Counted from the first letter of the stretch, positions 44,291 to 54,882 are shown. The stretch: 64,000 bases of DNA from an uncultured Lachnospiraceae bacterium (GCA_947625755.1 CANQPJ010000001.1:209330-273329), one strand, 5' to 3'. Numbers and translations: made by a program. Notes: generated from the sequence alone by a model not told the origin.

Positions 44291-45895
44291 CTATATTTGC
44301 GGACCGGCAGTAACAAGTGCTTTACCTGCTTCATTACCTGTATATTTCACAAAATTCTTATTGAATCTCTCGGCAAGATCTTTTGCTTTTGCTTCCCATT
44401 CTGATACATCTGCATATGTATCACGTGGATCAAGAATTGCAGAATCAACACCCGGAAGTTCTGTCGGAACTTCAAAGTTAAACATAGGAATCTTCTTTGT
44501 CGGTGCATTATTAATATCACCACTTAAAATGGCATCAATAATTCCTCGTGTATCTTTAATAGAGATACGCTTTCCGGTTCCGTTCCATCCTGTATTTACT
44601 AAATAAGCCTTTGCTCCATTCTGTTCCATTCTTTTTACAAGTTCTTCAGCATATTTTGTTGGATGAAGCTCTAAAAATGCCTGACCAAAGCATGCGGAAA
44701 ATGTTGGTGTAGGTTCCGTAATTCCACGCTCTGTACCTGCAAGTTTTGCTGTAAATCCGGACAGGAAATAGTATTGTGTCTGCTCCGGTGTCAGGATAGA
44801 TACCGGTGGTAATACACCAAATGCATCTGCTGATAAGAAAATAACATCTTTTGCAGCCGGCGCTGTGGATACCGGACGAACAATATTTTCAATATGATTA
44901 ATCGGATAAGAAACACGTGTGTTTTCTGTTACGCTCTTATCATCAAAATCAATCTTTCCATCTGCATCAACAGTAACATTTTCTAAAAGAGCATTACGCT
45001 TAATTGCATTGTAAATATCCGGTTCAGATTCTTTATCCAGATTAATAACCTTTGCGTAACATCCACCTTCAAAGTTGAATACACCGTTATCATCCCAGCC
45101 ATGCTCATCATCACCAATCAGTAATCTCTTCGGATCTGTAGAAAGAGTTGTCTTACCTGTTCCGGACAAACCGAAGAAAATAGCTGTATTCTTTCCGTCC
45201 ATGTCGGTATTTGCTGAACAATGCATAGATGCGATACCCTTTAATGGAAGGTAATAGTTCATCATTGAGAACATGCCCTTCTTCATTTCTCCACCATACC
45301 ATGTGTTCAAAATAACCTGTTCACGGCTTGTAATATTAAATAAAACTGCTGTTTCTGAATTTAAACCAAGTTCCTTGTAATTCTCAACTTTTGCCTTTGA
45401 AGCATTATATACAATAAAGTCAGGCTCAAAGTTTTCAAGCTCTTCATCTGTTGGAACAATAAACATGTTCTTTACAAAATGCGCCTGCCATGCTACTTCC
45501 ATAATAAATCTTACAGCCATACGTGTATCTTTATTTGCTCCACAAAACGCATCTACAACATACAGCTTTTTGCCGGAAAGTTCTTCAACTGCTAATTTTT
45601 TGCATGCTTCCCAAGCCTCTTGTGATGCCGGATGATTATCATTTGGATACTCCTCTGAAGTCCACCAAACTGTCTTTTTAGAATTTTCGTCTTCAACGAT
45701 AAATTTATCTTTCGGTGAACGTCCGGTATAAATACCAGTCATAACGTTTACTGTGTCAAGTTCCGTTATCTGTCCTTTTTCATAACCTTCTAATGCCGGA
45801 TTTGTCTCATCTTCAAATAACTGTTCATAGGAAGGATTATGAATGATTTCATTCACACCTGTAATGCCATATCTGCTTAAATCAATTGTTGCCAT
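44291..45895 (-). CDS. pckA: Phosphoenolpyruvate carboxykinase (ATP)
   Basis: Interconverts oxaloacetate and PEP with ATP/ADP; in gut anaerobes often run toward oxaloacetate to fix CO2. The 534 residues show the family features: [11 protein letters not shown] (about 54-64), [27 protein letters not shown] with the P-loop near 240-247, metal-site [23 protein letters not shown], and [14 protein letters not shown]. Normal length. RBS GAGG precedes the ATG. A perfect-consensus promoter lies in the gap after the hexapeptide gene, so it is likely monocistronic and strongly expressed. Confidence 0.97.
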   Translation of the reverse strand: MATIDLSRYGITGVNEIIHNPSYEQLFEDETNPALEGYEKGQITELDTVNVMTGIYTGRSPKDKFIVEDENSKKTVWWTSEEYPNDNHPASQEAWEACKKLAVEELSGKKLYVVDAFCGANKDTRMAVRFIMEVAWQAHFVKNMFIVPTDEELENFEPDFIVYNASKAKVENYKELGLNSETAVLFNITSREQVILNTWYGGEMKKGMFSMMNYYLPLKGIASMHCSANTDMDGKNTAIFFGLSGTGKTTLSTDPKRLLIGDDEHGWDDNGVFNFEGGCYAKVINLDKESEPDIYNAIKRNALLENVTVDADGKIDFDDKSVTENTRVSYPINHIENIVRPVSTAPAAKDVIFLSADAFGVLPPVSILTPEQTQYYFLSGFTAKLAGTERGITEPTPTFSACFGQAFLELHPTKYAEELVKRMEQNGAKAYLVNTGWNGTGKRISIKDTRGIIDAILSGDINNAPTKKIPMFNFEVPTELPGVDSAILDPRDTYADVSEWEAKAKDLAERFNKNFVKYTGNEAGKALVTAGPQI

Positions 45896-45975
45896 TTCCT
45901 CTACCTCTTTTCTCTAATATCGTCAAATTGATGAACCCGTCTCCTAAAGAATACCGGTCAGCAACTCCACAGTGA

Positions 45976-46004
45976 ATTATAAACGAACCCTTTTGTAATG
46001 TCAA
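45976..46004 (-). promoter_or_regulatory. pckA promoter, perfect SigA consensus
   Basis: Minus strand TTGACA, 17-nt spacer, TATAAT: exact consensus in all 12 positions and ideal spacing, just beyond the stop codon of the upstream gene. Confidence 0.85.
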
Positions 46005-46006
46005 TC

Positions 46007-46678
46007 TCAACCGTTTTTAATATTTTTTTCTACTATATCATCTTTACCCTTAAATATACTATTCTCTGCGATTACTCCACGAACACTGGATAATGGATAA
46101 ATATTACAATGTCTCCCAATAACCGTTCCCGGATTCAAGACGGAATTACATCCTACTTCCACATAATCTCCTAACATTGCCCCGAACTTTTTTAACCCTG
46201 TCGCAATATGTTCATCTCCATTCTTGACGACTACCAGAGTTTTATCGGATTTCACATTAGATGTAATGGAACCTGCTCCCATATGGGAATGCGTACCTAA
46301 AATACTGTCTCCAACATAATTATAATGTGGTACCTGAACCGTATTAAACAAAACAACATTTTTTAGTTCTGTGGAGTTTCCTACCACGCAGTTCTTTCCA
46401 ACAATAACCTTTCCTCTGACAAACGCTCCGGGTCTTACTTCTGTACCTGCATCGATAATTAAAGGACCATTCAGTGTGGCAGTCTTGGCAACTGTCACCG
46501 ACTTATGAATCCAAATATCATCTGCCGGATGTTCAAATTCGTCTAACGACAATGTATTTCCTAACTTCAAAATAAAGTCTCCAATATCTGCCAAAACCTC
46601 CCATGGGTAAGTCTTCCCTTCAAAAAGCTCTGCTGCAATCGTTTCATTTAAATCATACATGTCTTTAATTGTATACAT
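46007..46678 (-). CDS. Left-handed beta-helix hexapeptide protein (UDP-GlcNAc pyrophosphorylase C-terminal-like)
   Basis: A 223-residue protein with a helical start and then a left-handed beta-helix of hexapeptide repeats (VTVAKTATLNGPLIIDAGTEVRPGAFVRGKVIVG and so on). It corresponds to the acetyltransferase half of GlmU-like proteins but lacks the nucleotidyltransferase domain. HTHMGAGSITSNVK and the repeats near 105-170 suggest an acyl-CoA or sugar-nucleotide binding surface, with the GAGSITSN loop as in GlmU. It lies 32 nt after glmS, so amino-sugar metabolism is the likely context. The exact acceptor is not known; pipelines often name it a UDP-N-acetylglucosamine pyrophosphorylase, which the missing domain does not support. 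Confidence 0.82.
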   Translation of the reverse strand: MYTIKDMYDLNETIAAELFEGKTYPWEVLADIGDFILKLGNTLSLDEFEHPADDIWIHKSVTVAKTATLNGPLIIDAGTEVRPGAFVRGKVIVGKNCVVGNSTELKNVVLFNTVQVPHYNYVGDSILGTHSHMGAGSITSNVKSDKTLVVVKNGDEHIATGLKKFGAMLGDYVEVGCNSVLNPGTVIGRHCNIYPLSSVRGVIAENSIFKGKDDIVEKNIKNG

Positions 46679-46710
46679 ATGAAATCTCCTTCTTTTACAA
46701 TCAGCGTAAA

Positions 46711-48531
46711 CTATTCAACCGTTACGGATTTTGCAAGATTTCTTGGTTTATCTACATTCAATCCTTTTAATACTGTTGTATAATATGCTACTAACTGAAG
46801 TGGTACTACTGCTATCATTGGCATTAAAATATCTTCAAGAACCGGTACCTCTATCACTTCATCCATAACACCTTCATTAAACTCGGTTCCTTTTTTACAT
46901 ACAGTAATGGTAAATGCGCCTCTTGACTTTACTTCCACAATGTTACTTACCATTTTTTCTAATAAGGCTTCCTGTGTTGCCACACTAATAACCGGCATTT
47001 CTTCAGTTACCAAAGAAATTGTTCCATGCTTTAGTTCTCCGGCAGCATAACTTTCCGAATGAATATATGATATTTCTTTTAATTTCAAGGAACCTTCCAT
47101 GCTCAATGTATAATCAAGTCCGCGTCCAATATATAATAAACTAGGTGTTGTGACTAACTTACTGGCTACATACTGACATCTGTCGGAGCATTGCATTGTT
47201 TCCTCAATTACTTCAGGAATTTTTTCCAGTTCTGCTGTCAGCCTCATACATTCTTCCTTGCTGATACAACCTTTTGCATATGCCATTTCAAAAGCAAACA
47301 GATACATAACTGCCATTTGGACAGAAAATGCTTTTGTTGAAGCTACGGAAATCTCCGGACCTGCATGGGTGTAAATAACCATATCTGCCTCTCTGGCAAT
47401 GGATGAGCCTTTCACATTGACAACCGCCAGTACATTTGCTCCTTTTTCATGGGCTAAATGAAGAGCTGCCTTTGTATCTGCCGTCTCACCGGACTGCGAA
47501 ATAACAATAACCAAATCATCCGGTGTGACAATCGGATCTCTATAACGAAATTCTGATGCAATATCTACAGTAACCTCACATCTTGCCAGTTTTTCTATCA
47601 CATATTTTCCTACCATGCCTGCATGCATTGCCGTACCACATGCCACGATAAAGATTTTTCTGATATGCTTTAAACTTTCTTCTGTAATCCCGCATTCTGA
47701 AAGATTTGGCATTCCATCTACAATCCTTGGTGCAATAGTAGTCTTGACTGCTGTCGGCTGCTCATGGATTTCTTTCAGCATAAAATGCTCATATCCTCCT
47801 TTTTCCGCAGCATCCATATCAAGATCAGAAACTTTTATTTCTTTTACAATTTCCTGTCTGTGAACATTACAGAATTCTACTCTGTCAGCCTTAATTGTGG
47901 CAATTTCATTTTCTTCTAACAGATAATAGTTTTTGGTGTACTGCAAAATAGCCGGAACGTCGGAAGCAATGAAGTTTTCTTCCTCTCCAACACCAATAAT
48001 CAGAGGACTATCTTTTCTCACTGCAAAAATTTTGTTTGGAAATTCTCTAAACATAATACCAAGGGCATAAGCGCCTCTGATGTCTTTTAATGCCTTGATT
48101 ATGGCGTCAACCGGGTCTCCATCATAATAAAAATCCAGTAATTTTGCTACCGTTTCCGTATCCGTCTCGCTTTCGAAAGAGTATCCCTTCCCTATCAGAA
48201 ATTTTTTAATATCTTTGTAGTTTTCTATAATTCCATTGTGTACTATAGTTACTCTTCTGCTTCCATGCGGATGAGAGTTAATATCAGATGGTTCTCCATG
48301 AGTCGCCCATCTGGTATGTCCGATACCGCAATGACCGTCCGGTTTATGATTTTCACTTATTTTGTCTCGAAGATTCTGTAATTCCCCTTTAGATTTTTCA
48401 ACAAGAATTTTTCCGTTTTCAAAAACTGCAATACCGGCTGAATCATATCCCCTGTATTCCAGTTTTGATAATGCGTTCAGCAGTACATCCGTACAGTCTC
48501 TCTCTCCCACATAGCCTACAATACCACACAT
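46711..48531 (-). CDS. glmS: Glutamine--fructose-6-phosphate aminotransferase (isomerizing)
   Basis: First step to UDP-GlcNAc and cell-wall precursors. The 606-residue protein has the N-terminal glutaminase with nucleophile Cys2 (MCGIVGYVG), SKLEYRGYDSAGI, GIGHTRWATHGEPS and HNGIIENY. Two SIS isomerase domains carry IVACGTAMHAG, VISQSGETADTKAAL and SIAREADMVIYTHAGPEISVASTKAF, and the C-terminal HSESYAAGELKHGTISL with KPRNLAKSVTVE at the end. Normal length. AGGAGG precedes the ATG. No glmS ribozyme was recognised in the 37-nt gap after topB. Confidence 0.97.
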   Translation of the reverse strand: MCGIVGYVGERDCTDVLLNALSKLEYRGYDSAGIAVFENGKILVEKSKGELQNLRDKISENHKPDGHCGIGHTRWATHGEPSDINSHPHGSRRVTIVHNGIIENYKDIKKFLIGKGYSFESETDTETVAKLLDFYYDGDPVDAIIKALKDIRGAYALGIMFREFPNKIFAVRKDSPLIIGVGEEENFIASDVPAILQYTKNYYLLEENEIATIKADRVEFCNVHRQEIVKEIKVSDLDMDAAEKGGYEHFMLKEIHEQPTAVKTTIAPRIVDGMPNLSECGITEESLKHIRKIFIVACGTAMHAGMVGKYVIEKLARCEVTVDIASEFRYRDPIVTPDDLVIVISQSGETADTKAALHLAHEKGANVLAVVNVKGSSIAREADMVIYTHAGPEISVASTKAFSVQMAVMYLFAFEMAYAKGCISKEECMRLTAELEKIPEVIEETMQCSDRCQYVASKLVTTPSLLYIGRGLDYTLSMEGSLKLKEISYIHSESYAAGELKHGTISLVTEEMPVISVATQEALLEKMVSNIVEVKSRGAFTITVCKKGTEFNEGVMDEVIEVPVLEDILMPMIAVVPLQLVAYYTTVLKGLNVDKPRNLAKSVTVE

Positions 48532-48568
48532 TATATTTTCCTCCTATAAATAATAATATAAATTGAAT

Positions 48569-50683
48569 TTATGCTTTTTTTCCTTTTTTCTTATAAAACT
48601 GCGCTACATAATTGTAGTAGCGGCTCATTTCTCCTGCGTTATTCAGATGGATAACATTATCAAACCTTCCTTTAATAAACGCATTTAGTTTTTCCATGTA
48701 TTCATCTGCTGTAATCTGTCCTTCTGCCACCTGAGTCAGTCCCAGTTCCCAGCTGGCAGTCAACTCCGGATTCAGCAGTGACTTAATTGAGCCGTGAACG
48801 ACTCCGAATATCATTTCTCCTAACTGTGTTGGTGTTATCACCTGTGTCTTTTTGTTCAGGGCAATATATTTAATGTTCGTAAGTTTTTTAATAATTTCAG
48901 CTCTTGTAGCACTGGTTCCTATGCCGCTGCCTTTTATCTGTGCCCTCAAATCTTCATCTTCAATGAGCTGACCTGCATTTTCCATGGCAAGTATTAAAGA
49001 ACCTGATGTATATCTTTTTGGCGGGGTGGTCTCCCCCTCTTTTATATTACATGCAGTTACCGGAATTTTATCCCCCTTTTTCATATTATACAACAAATTC
49101 ATAAATTCTTCATCAAGACTTTGCTCTATATTTTCACTATATTGAATTTCATTATTTTCATTATCATTATTTTTACTGTTTTTCGTTTTGGCAGCTGTGT
49201 TATTATTTTTTTTATCTTTCGGTACCCCTGCAATTTCAAAATAACCTTTTTGAACAAGAATTTTAAAATTAGATGAAAACTGCTCTGTAGTCGTAATTCC
49301 ATCAGAATATGTGGCAGGCATTACACCTGTCAGCATGGCTTTCTTATATATGGCAGGTGGATAAAAGATACTTAAAAAACGACAGACAATCGCCATATAC
49401 ACCTTTTGATTTATCGGTTTCTGCTTTGCCAGTCCTGCCAATCCCTGTCCGGTGGGTATTATGGCATAGTGATCCGTAATTTTTTTGTCATCTACATATT
49501 TTGTTTTCTCCAATCCGTTATATAATCCATTTGCAATGATGTTCTTTGCAAATCCGGCACATGGAACATAATTTTGCAGTCCTCTGATATTTTTATGTAT
49601 CTCTTTTGAAACTGCTGTAGACAGCACTCTGGCATCTGTTCTCGGATAAGTACATAACTTTGCTTCATATAACTGCTGTACGATATTTAAAGTCTCATCC
49701 GGACTGATTTTGAACATCCGGGAACAGTCATTTTGTAATTCCGCCAGATTATATAATAATGGCGGCTGTTTTTTTTCATCTTTTATCGTAACAGACTTTA
49801 TCGTCATTTCCAATGGATAAGGCTGCTCTGTTTGTTCTCCATGCTGTTCTAATCCTTTGATTAATGCCCGGGCTGTGGTTTTTTCTTTAAATCCATTCTC
49901 TTTATACAACAAGGGGGACTCATAAAATCTGGAGCCCTTTACTGCCTTCCACTCTGCATCGATCAATCGTTCTGAAATATCTGCCTGCACTACAACACGA
50001 TAAAATGCAGTCTTTGTAAAGCTTCTGATTTCCCGTTCCCGACTGCAAATCATACCAAGGACGCACGTCATTACCCGACCTACATTAATCGATTTCCATC
50101 CATCTTTTAAATAGTTTTGAATAGAGTTTCCATACTTTAATGTCAAAAGCCTGGAAAAATTTATTCCCATTAAATAATCTTCTTTGGCTCGAAGATACGC
50201 CGCATCAGACAGGTTATCATATTCCTTTAAATCTTTTGCCTCCCTGATTCCCCTTAATATTTCTTCCTCTGTCTGGGAATCAATCCACACACGTTTTTCT
50301 GACTTGTCTTTTACTCCTGCTTCCTGTGCGACCAGTCGGTAAATATATTCTCCTTCCCGTCCGGAGTCGGTACAAACATAAATTGTATCGACATCATCAC
50401 GGTTTAATATGCTTTTTACAATTTCAAACTGCTTTTTTACTCCCGGAATCACCTCATATTTCCAGTCTTTTGGAATAAAAGGTAAATCTCCAAGATTCCA
50501 TTTCTTATATTTTTCATCATATACTTCCGGATAACTCATAGTAACAAGATGCCCTACGCACCATGTTACAATTACCTTATCGCTTTCTATATATCCGTCT
50601 TTTCTCGTCGTATTTAATTTTAATGCCTTTGCAAATTCTACGGCAACACTCGGTTTTTCTGCAATAAATACTGCTTTTTTCAT
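48569..50683 (-). CDS. topB: DNA topoisomerase III
   Basis: Type IA topoisomerase that relaxes and decatenates DNA. The 704 residues open with AVFIAEKPSVAVEFAKAL (TOPRIM start, catalytic Glu) and hold the acidic pair in CTDSGREGEYIYRLV (about 104-118). The nucleophile Tyr is in CTYPRTDARVLS (about 344). The Topo III pattern of the central domain and the tail GIGTSATRAEIIKKL near 600 are present. A charged Asn/Lys linker around 490-520 is low complexity. No C-terminal zinc fingers, as usual for TopB. 18 nt after the HD gene and 37 nt before glmS, so likely one transcript. Confidence 0.95.
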   Translation of the reverse strand: MKKAVFIAEKPSVAVEFAKALKLNTTRKDGYIESDKVIVTWCVGHLVTMSYPEVYDEKYKKWNLGDLPFIPKDWKYEVIPGVKKQFEIVKSILNRDDVDTIYVCTDSGREGEYIYRLVAQEAGVKDKSEKRVWIDSQTEEEILRGIREAKDLKEYDNLSDAAYLRAKEDYLMGINFSRLLTLKYGNSIQNYLKDGWKSINVGRVMTCVLGMICSREREIRSFTKTAFYRVVVQADISERLIDAEWKAVKGSRFYESPLLYKENGFKEKTTARALIKGLEQHGEQTEQPYPLEMTIKSVTIKDEKKQPPLLYNLAELQNDCSRMFKISPDETLNIVQQLYEAKLCTYPRTDARVLSTAVSKEIHKNIRGLQNYVPCAGFAKNIIANGLYNGLEKTKYVDDKKITDHYAIIPTGQGLAGLAKQKPINQKVYMAIVCRFLSIFYPPAIYKKAMLTGVMPATYSDGITTTEQFSSNFKILVQKGYFEIAGVPKDKKNNNTAAKTKNSKNNDNENNEIQYSENIEQSLDEEFMNLLYNMKKGDKIPVTACNIKEGETTPPKRYTSGSLILAMENAGQLIEDEDLRAQIKGSGIGTSATRAEIIKKLTNIKYIALNKKTQVITPTQLGEMIFGVVHGSIKSLLNPELTASWELGLTQVAEGQITADEYMEKLNAFIKGRFDNVIHLNNAGEMSRYYNYVAQFYKKKGKKA

Positions 50684-50701
50684 TTAATCTCCCGGTAATT
50701 C

Positions 50702-51283
50702 CTAATCAAGTTTATTAATTTCATCCAGTGTCATTGTATAGGAAGGCAGAAATTCTTTAATAAATATGTCAATCTCATCCATTTCCATCTCATCTAATGT
50801 TTTTTTTGTGGCAATTTCCGCTTTTTCGAAATCTGTATTTCCCGTATTTCCTTCCTGAATACATTTAATATATGCAGAAAGTTTGTCCGCAGCCTTTACA
50901 AATCTCCATTCTTCCGTGTCTTCTTCTACTAAAATATCCTTGTATGAATCCCTCATATCTTCGGGAATCTCCGATAACAGCTGGTTTGCAGCAATATGTT
51001 CTACTTTTTTATATGCATCTCTTATTTCCGGTGCGTAATACTTAATCGGCGTAGGAAGGTCTCCGGTAATAATTTCTGTCATATCGTGCAGCATTCCCAA
51101 CATGGCTATATGCTCTGCATTGAGTTCCTTACCGCAACGTACATTTCCAATAACAGCCAGAGCATGAGCAATAATTGCTACTTCCAGACTATGCTCGGCA
51201 ATATTTTCATTGATTGTGTTGCGCATCAGTCCCCAACGGTTAATATATTTCATTCTGGCAAGCATACCAAAAAAGTTGTTCAT
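50702..51283 (-). CDS. HD-domain phosphohydrolase (YfbR-like 5'-nucleotidase)
   Basis: Metal-dependent HD-family enzyme of 193 residues. The ATG at 51283 has AAGGAG seven nt upstream. The HD pattern is complete: the first His in NIAEHSLEVAIIAHAL (about 30), the HD pair in MLGMLHDMTEIITGDLPTPIK (about 65-85), and the late Asp in KAADKLSAYIKC (about 140). The ITGDLPTPIKYY segment is the signature of the YfbR subgroup, which dephosphorylates deoxyribonucleoside monophosphates. First gene of the HD-topB-glmS run. Confidence 0.88.
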   Translation of the reverse strand: MNNFFGMLARMKYINRWGLMRNTINENIAEHSLEVAIIAHALAVIGNVRCGKELNAEHIAMLGMLHDMTEIITGDLPTPIKYYAPEIRDAYKKVEHIAANQLLSEIPEDMRDSYKDILVEEDTEEWRFVKAADKLSAYIKCIQEGNTGNTDFEKAEIATKKTLDEMEMDEIDIFIKEFLPSYTMTLDEINKLD

Positions 51284-51355
51284 TTTATTTCTCCTTTGCC
51301 GCAAAATAATAATGCATATAGTATATCAAATTTTATCGGAATAAGCCACAGGAAA

Positions 51356-51388
51356 AGAAAAAGCCCGGACAAAATATCCGGCTTTTCT
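51356..51388 (-). terminator. Terminator after thrC
   Basis: AAAAGCCGGA/TCCGGGCTTTTT stem (one bulge) with a 7-nt loop and a T-rich minus-strand tail, 12 nt after the thrC stop; it ends the leuCD-thrC transcript. Confidence 0.75.
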
Positions 51389-51399
51389 CTTTTCATCAA

Positions 51400-52890
51400 T
51401 TATATGGATAAAATCTTCTTTACAATCGCTTCCATGCCATCTGCTTTCACTAACCTCTTATGACGGACTTCTGCATTTCTGATTTCCTCGATTGCATTCG
51501 GAACTTTTACATTCCCTATTTTTGATAATTCATCCACGAGTTCAAAATCGCTTAATTTATCATATTTCGGGTCAATGGCATTCATAACGCTTCTTGTAAA
51601 TTTAAACGGACTCGCTGTTGAAGCAATCACAGTTACCGCATCATCTCCTGTTTCATTTACATATTTTTTGTATGTGCATGCGGCTACTGCTGTATGTGTA
51701 TCCATGATATAACCGGTCTTTTCATATGTCTCTTTAATGACAGCAGCAGTTTCTTCCTCTGTAGCATAATTTCCATAAAAATCAGCAAGCTCCGCTTTCA
51801 TCTCATCTGTAATTGTATACTTACCATTTGCTGCCAAACTGGTCATGAACTCTTTGTTTTTTGCCGCGTCATTTCCGGCAATCCTGTAAATTAATCTTTC
51901 AAGATTACTGGAAATTAATATATCCATAGATGGTGATGTCGTAAGAATAAATTCCCTGTTCTTATCATATTCACCGGATTGAAAGAAATCAAATAATACT
52001 TTATTTTCATTGGAAGCACAAATCAGCTTTCCTATTGGAAGTCCCATGTTTTTTGCATAATATGCTGCAAGAATATTACCGAAGTTTCCTGTAGGTACTA
52101 CTACATTTATCTTCTGGTCTTTTGCAAGTTTTCCCTCTGCATATAATTTTGCATAAGCATATACATAATAAGCTATCTGTGGTACAAGACGACCAATGTT
52201 AATAGAGTTGGCTGATGAAAACTGAAATCCTTTTTCATCCATTTCTTTTGCCAGTTCCTTATTTCCAAAAATTGCCTTAACACCACTCTGTGCCTGATCA
52301 AAGTTTCCTTCTATGGCTACAACATATGTGTTATTCCCTTTCTGTGTAACCATCTGCTTTTCCTGTATCGGGCTGACTCCTCCATGCGGATAAAATACAA
52401 TAATTCTTGTTCCTTCGACATCCGCAAATCCTGCCATGGCAGCCTTTCCGGTATCCCCTGAAGTAGCTGTCAAAATAACAATCTCATTTTTCACATTGTT
52501 TTTCTTTGCTGATGTTGTCAGAAGATGAGGCAGTATGGATAACGCCATATCTTTGAACGCAATCGTTTTGCCATGAAATAATTCCAAATAGTATGTGCCG
52601 TCCACTTCTGCCAGTGGAGCAATCTCCTCTGTGTCAAACTTGGAATCATAGGCTTTATTAATACAGTTCTTTAACTCCTCTTCCGTAAAATCTGTCAAAT
52701 ATAATTTCATCACCTCATATGCTGCCTGCTGATATGTCATTTTCGACAACTCCTCGACAGTAACATCAAGTTTTGGGATTTCCGTTGGAACAAATAGCCC
52801 TCCATCATCTGCCAATCCTTTCAAAATTGCCTCTGATGCTTTTAAATATCCGGCTTCACTCCTTGTGCTTTTATAAAGTATTTCTTTCAT
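51400..52890 (-). CDS. thrC: Threonine synthase
   Basis: PLP enzyme converting O-phosphohomoserine to threonine. The ATG at 52890 (AAGGAG six nt upstream) yields 496 residues, the long clade of ThrC. Motifs: LYKSTRSEAGYLKASEAILKGLADDGGLFVP at the start, the PLP lysine in GKTIAFKDMALSILPHLL (about 112), the phosphate-binding TATSGDTGKAAMAGF (about 140-154), and PTGNFGNILAAYYAKNMGLPI (about 268). It lies 44 nt after leuD. Threonine is the precursor of isoleucine, which suits its grouping with branched-chain genes. No hom or thrB nearby. Confidence 0.96.
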   Translation of the reverse strand: MKEILYKSTRSEAGYLKASEAILKGLADDGGLFVPTEIPKLDVTVEELSKMTYQQAAYEVMKLYLTDFTEEELKNCINKAYDSKFDTEEIAPLAEVDGTYYLELFHGKTIAFKDMALSILPHLLTTSAKKNNVKNEIVILTATSGDTGKAAMAGFADVEGTRIIVFYPHGGVSPIQEKQMVTQKGNNTYVVAIEGNFDQAQSGVKAIFGNKELAKEMDEKGFQFSSANSINIGRLVPQIAYYVYAYAKLYAEGKLAKDQKINVVVPTGNFGNILAAYYAKNMGLPIGKLICASNENKVLFDFFQSGEYDKNREFILTTSPSMDILISSNLERLIYRIAGNDAAKNKEFMTSLAANGKYTITDEMKAELADFYGNYATEEETAAVIKETYEKTGYIMDTHTAVAACTYKKYVNETGDDAVTVIASTASPFKFTRSVMNAIDPKYDKLSDFELVDELSKIGNVKVPNAIEEIRNAEVRHKRLVKADGMEAIVKKILSI

Positions 52891-52934
52891 AATATTCTCC
52901 TTATACACTTCCATATGCTGCGCATAAAATGTTT

Positions 52935-53423
52935 TTATTTTGAGTTGTTTATGTAGTTAATCAATCCACCATTACTGATAATTTTCTGCATAAATTCCGG
53001 AAATGCCTGTCCCTGATATTCCGTTCCTTTTGTCTTATTGTAAATTTTCCCGCTGTCAAAATCGATTTCAATCCTGTCGCCTTCCTCAATTTCTCTTGCT
53101 GCCTGTGGACATTCTATAATAGGTAATCCGATATTAATTGCATTGCGATAAAAAATTCTTGCAAATGTTTCCGCAATAACACAGCTCACACCCGCTGCCT
53201 TAATAGCAATGGGAGCATGTTCTCTGGAGGAACCACAGCCAAAGTTTTTAGCAGCAACAATAATATCACCATCTGTAACCTTGTTTACAAACTCTTTATC
53301 AATATCTTCCATACAATGTTTTGCAAGCTCTGCTGCATCCGGTACATTAAGGTATCTGGCTGGGATAATAACATCTGTATCTACATTACTTCCAAATTTA
53401 AATACTCTTCCTTCTGCCTTCAT
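52935..53423 (-). CDS. leuD: 3-isopropylmalate dehydratase small subunit
   Basis: Swivel domain of the two-subunit isopropylmalate isomerase in leucine synthesis. The 162-residue protein has the family start [22 protein letters not shown] (6-27), the substrate loop [19 protein letters not shown] (about 61-79), and [19 protein letters not shown]. Length matches the short LeuD that partners the LeuC of archaeal/clostridial type. AGGAGG precedes the ATG; 10 nt after leuC. Confidence 0.96.
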   Translation of the reverse strand: MKAEGRVFKFGSNVDTDVIIPARYLNVPDAAELAKHCMEDIDKEFVNKVTDGDIIVAAKNFGCGSSREHAPIAIKAAGVSCVIAETFARIFYRNAINIGLPIIECPQAAREIEEGDRIEIDFDSGKIYNKTKGTEYQGQAFPEFMQKIISNGGLINYINNSK

Positions 53424-53433
53424 ATCTTACCTC

Positions 53434-54699
53434 CTATAATCCTAACTCATCCGGTCCGGAAATCTTACCTGTTACTGCACTGGCTGCTGCAACTGCCGGG
53501 CTGGCAAGGTATACTTCTGATTCAGGGTCGCCCATACGACCTACAAAGTTTCTGTTTGTTGTGGCAATGGCTCTCTCTCCTTTTGCAAGAATACCCATAT
53601 GCCCGCCAAGACAAGGTCCGCATGTCGGTGTACTAAGAGCGCAGCCTGCCTTGATAAATATCGAAGCAAGACCTTCTTCAATACACTGTAAATATACAGC
53701 CTGCGTAGCCGGAAAGATAATACATCTGACGCCTTTCTTAACTTCCCTGCCCTCAAGAACCTTTGCTGCAATTCTCATATCTTCAATTCTGCCATTTGTA
53801 CAGGAGCCAATAACCACCTGATCAATTTTCACATTTCCCACCTTGTCAATAGTCTTTGTATTTTCCGGAAGATGCGGAAATGCAACCGTCGGTTGTAATT
53901 TACTCAAGTCGATTGTATATTCTTCATCATACACTGCGTCTTCATCCGGCATATACTCTGTATATTCTTTTATAGAATGTTCTTTCATATATTCGCGTGT
54001 CAAATCATCCACAATAAAAATACCATTCTTTCCACCTGCCTCAATCGCCATATTGGTCATGGAAAATCTGTCATCCATGGAAAGATACTGTACTCCATCG
54101 CCCATAAACTCCATAGAACGATAAAGGGCGCCATCTACGCCAATCATACCAATAATGTGAAGAATAATATCTTTTCCGCTGACCCACTTTGCAGGCTTTC
54201 CCGTTAAGTTAAATTTAATCGCGGAAGGTACTTTAAACCACGCCTTTCCGGTTGCCATGCCGGCAGCCATATCGGTACTGCCAACACCGGTTGAAAAAGC
54301 TCCAAGAGCACCATATGTACATGTATGGGAATCAGCACCAATTACAACATCTCCTGATACTACCAATCCTTTCTCCGGAAGAAGTGCATGTTCAATCCCC
54401 ACTCTGCCGGTCTCAAAGTAGTTTGTAATATTATTTTCTTCTGCAAAATCCTTTACACACTTGTAAAGTTCTGCCGATTTAATATCTTTATTCGGTGTGA
54501 AATGGTCTGGCACTAATGCAATCTTATCCTTGCAAAATACACCATCCACATCCATTTTCTGCATTTCTTTAATAGCTACCGGTGCAGTAACGTCATTGCC
54601 TAAAACTAAATCTAAATCAGCTTCAATTAACTGTCCTGCTGACACACTGTCTAATCCGGCATGTTTTGCTAAAATTTTTTGAGTCATAGTCATTCCCAT
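53434..54699 (-). CDS. leuC: 3-isopropylmalate dehydratase large subunit
   Basis: Fe-S aconitase-family subunit, isomerising 2- to 3-isopropylmalate. In 421 residues: [13 protein letters not shown] start, [32 protein letters not shown] (about 122-153) with one cluster Cys (Cys128), [18 protein letters not shown] (about 294-311) with a second, and [15 protein letters not shown] (about 351-365) with the third and neighbouring Cys. Length and pattern fit the 420-residue LeuC type used by Clostridia and Archaea. First gene of leuC-leuD-thrC with a near-consensus promoter and AGGAGG. Confidence 0.97.
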   Translation of the reverse strand: MGMTMTQKILAKHAGLDSVSAGQLIEADLDLVLGNDVTAPVAIKEMQKMDVDGVFCKDKIALVPDHFTPNKDIKSAELYKCVKDFAEENNITNYFETGRVGIEHALLPEKGLVVSGDVVIGADSHTCTYGALGAFSTGVGSTDMAAGMATGKAWFKVPSAIKFNLTGKPAKWVSGKDIILHIIGMIGVDGALYRSMEFMGDGVQYLSMDDRFSMTNMAIEAGGKNGIFIVDDLTREYMKEHSIKEYTEYMPDEDAVYDEEYTIDLSKLQPTVAFPHLPENTKTIDKVGNVKIDQVVIGSCTNGRIEDMRIAAKVLEGREVKKGVRCIIFPATQAVYLQCIEEGLASIFIKAGCALSTPTCGPCLGGHMGILAKGERAIATTNRNFVGRMGDPESEVYLASPAVAAASAVTGKISGPDELGL

Positions 54700-54770
54700 A
54701 ACAGTCTCCTCCTTTATCTATTCCTTTCATGTAGGCACACGATAATAGACGAATTTTCATAATCTTTTAT

Positions 54771-54799
54771 ATTTTAGACTAAAATACCTTTGTAGTCAA
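54771..54799 (-). promoter_or_regulatory. Promoter of leuCD-thrC
   Basis: Minus strand TTGACT, 17-nt spacer, TAAAAT, about 65 nt upstream of leuC; no T-box or Leu-rich leader peptide is apparent in between. Confidence 0.7.
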
Positions 54800-54841
54800 T
54801 GATAATAGCACAAAGAGTTTCCTTGCTTTTAATATAATTGC

Positions 54842-54870
54842 TTGAAACCCACACTAAAATATGATATAAA
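54842..54870 (+). promoter_or_regulatory. Promoter of tRNA-Ser
   Basis: TTGAAA, 17-nt spacer, TATAAA, ending 12 nt before the mature tRNA 5' end. Confidence 0.7.
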
Positions 54871-54882
54871 TTCTATGGACAT

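Noticed and set aside
48532-48568. glmS ribozyme before glmS
   Set aside because: The gap to topB is 37 nt, too short for the ribozyme core.
54700-54882. Leucine T-box or leader peptide before leuC
   Set aside because: No T-box sequence, specifier or Leu codon run is visible; only two promoters are supported.
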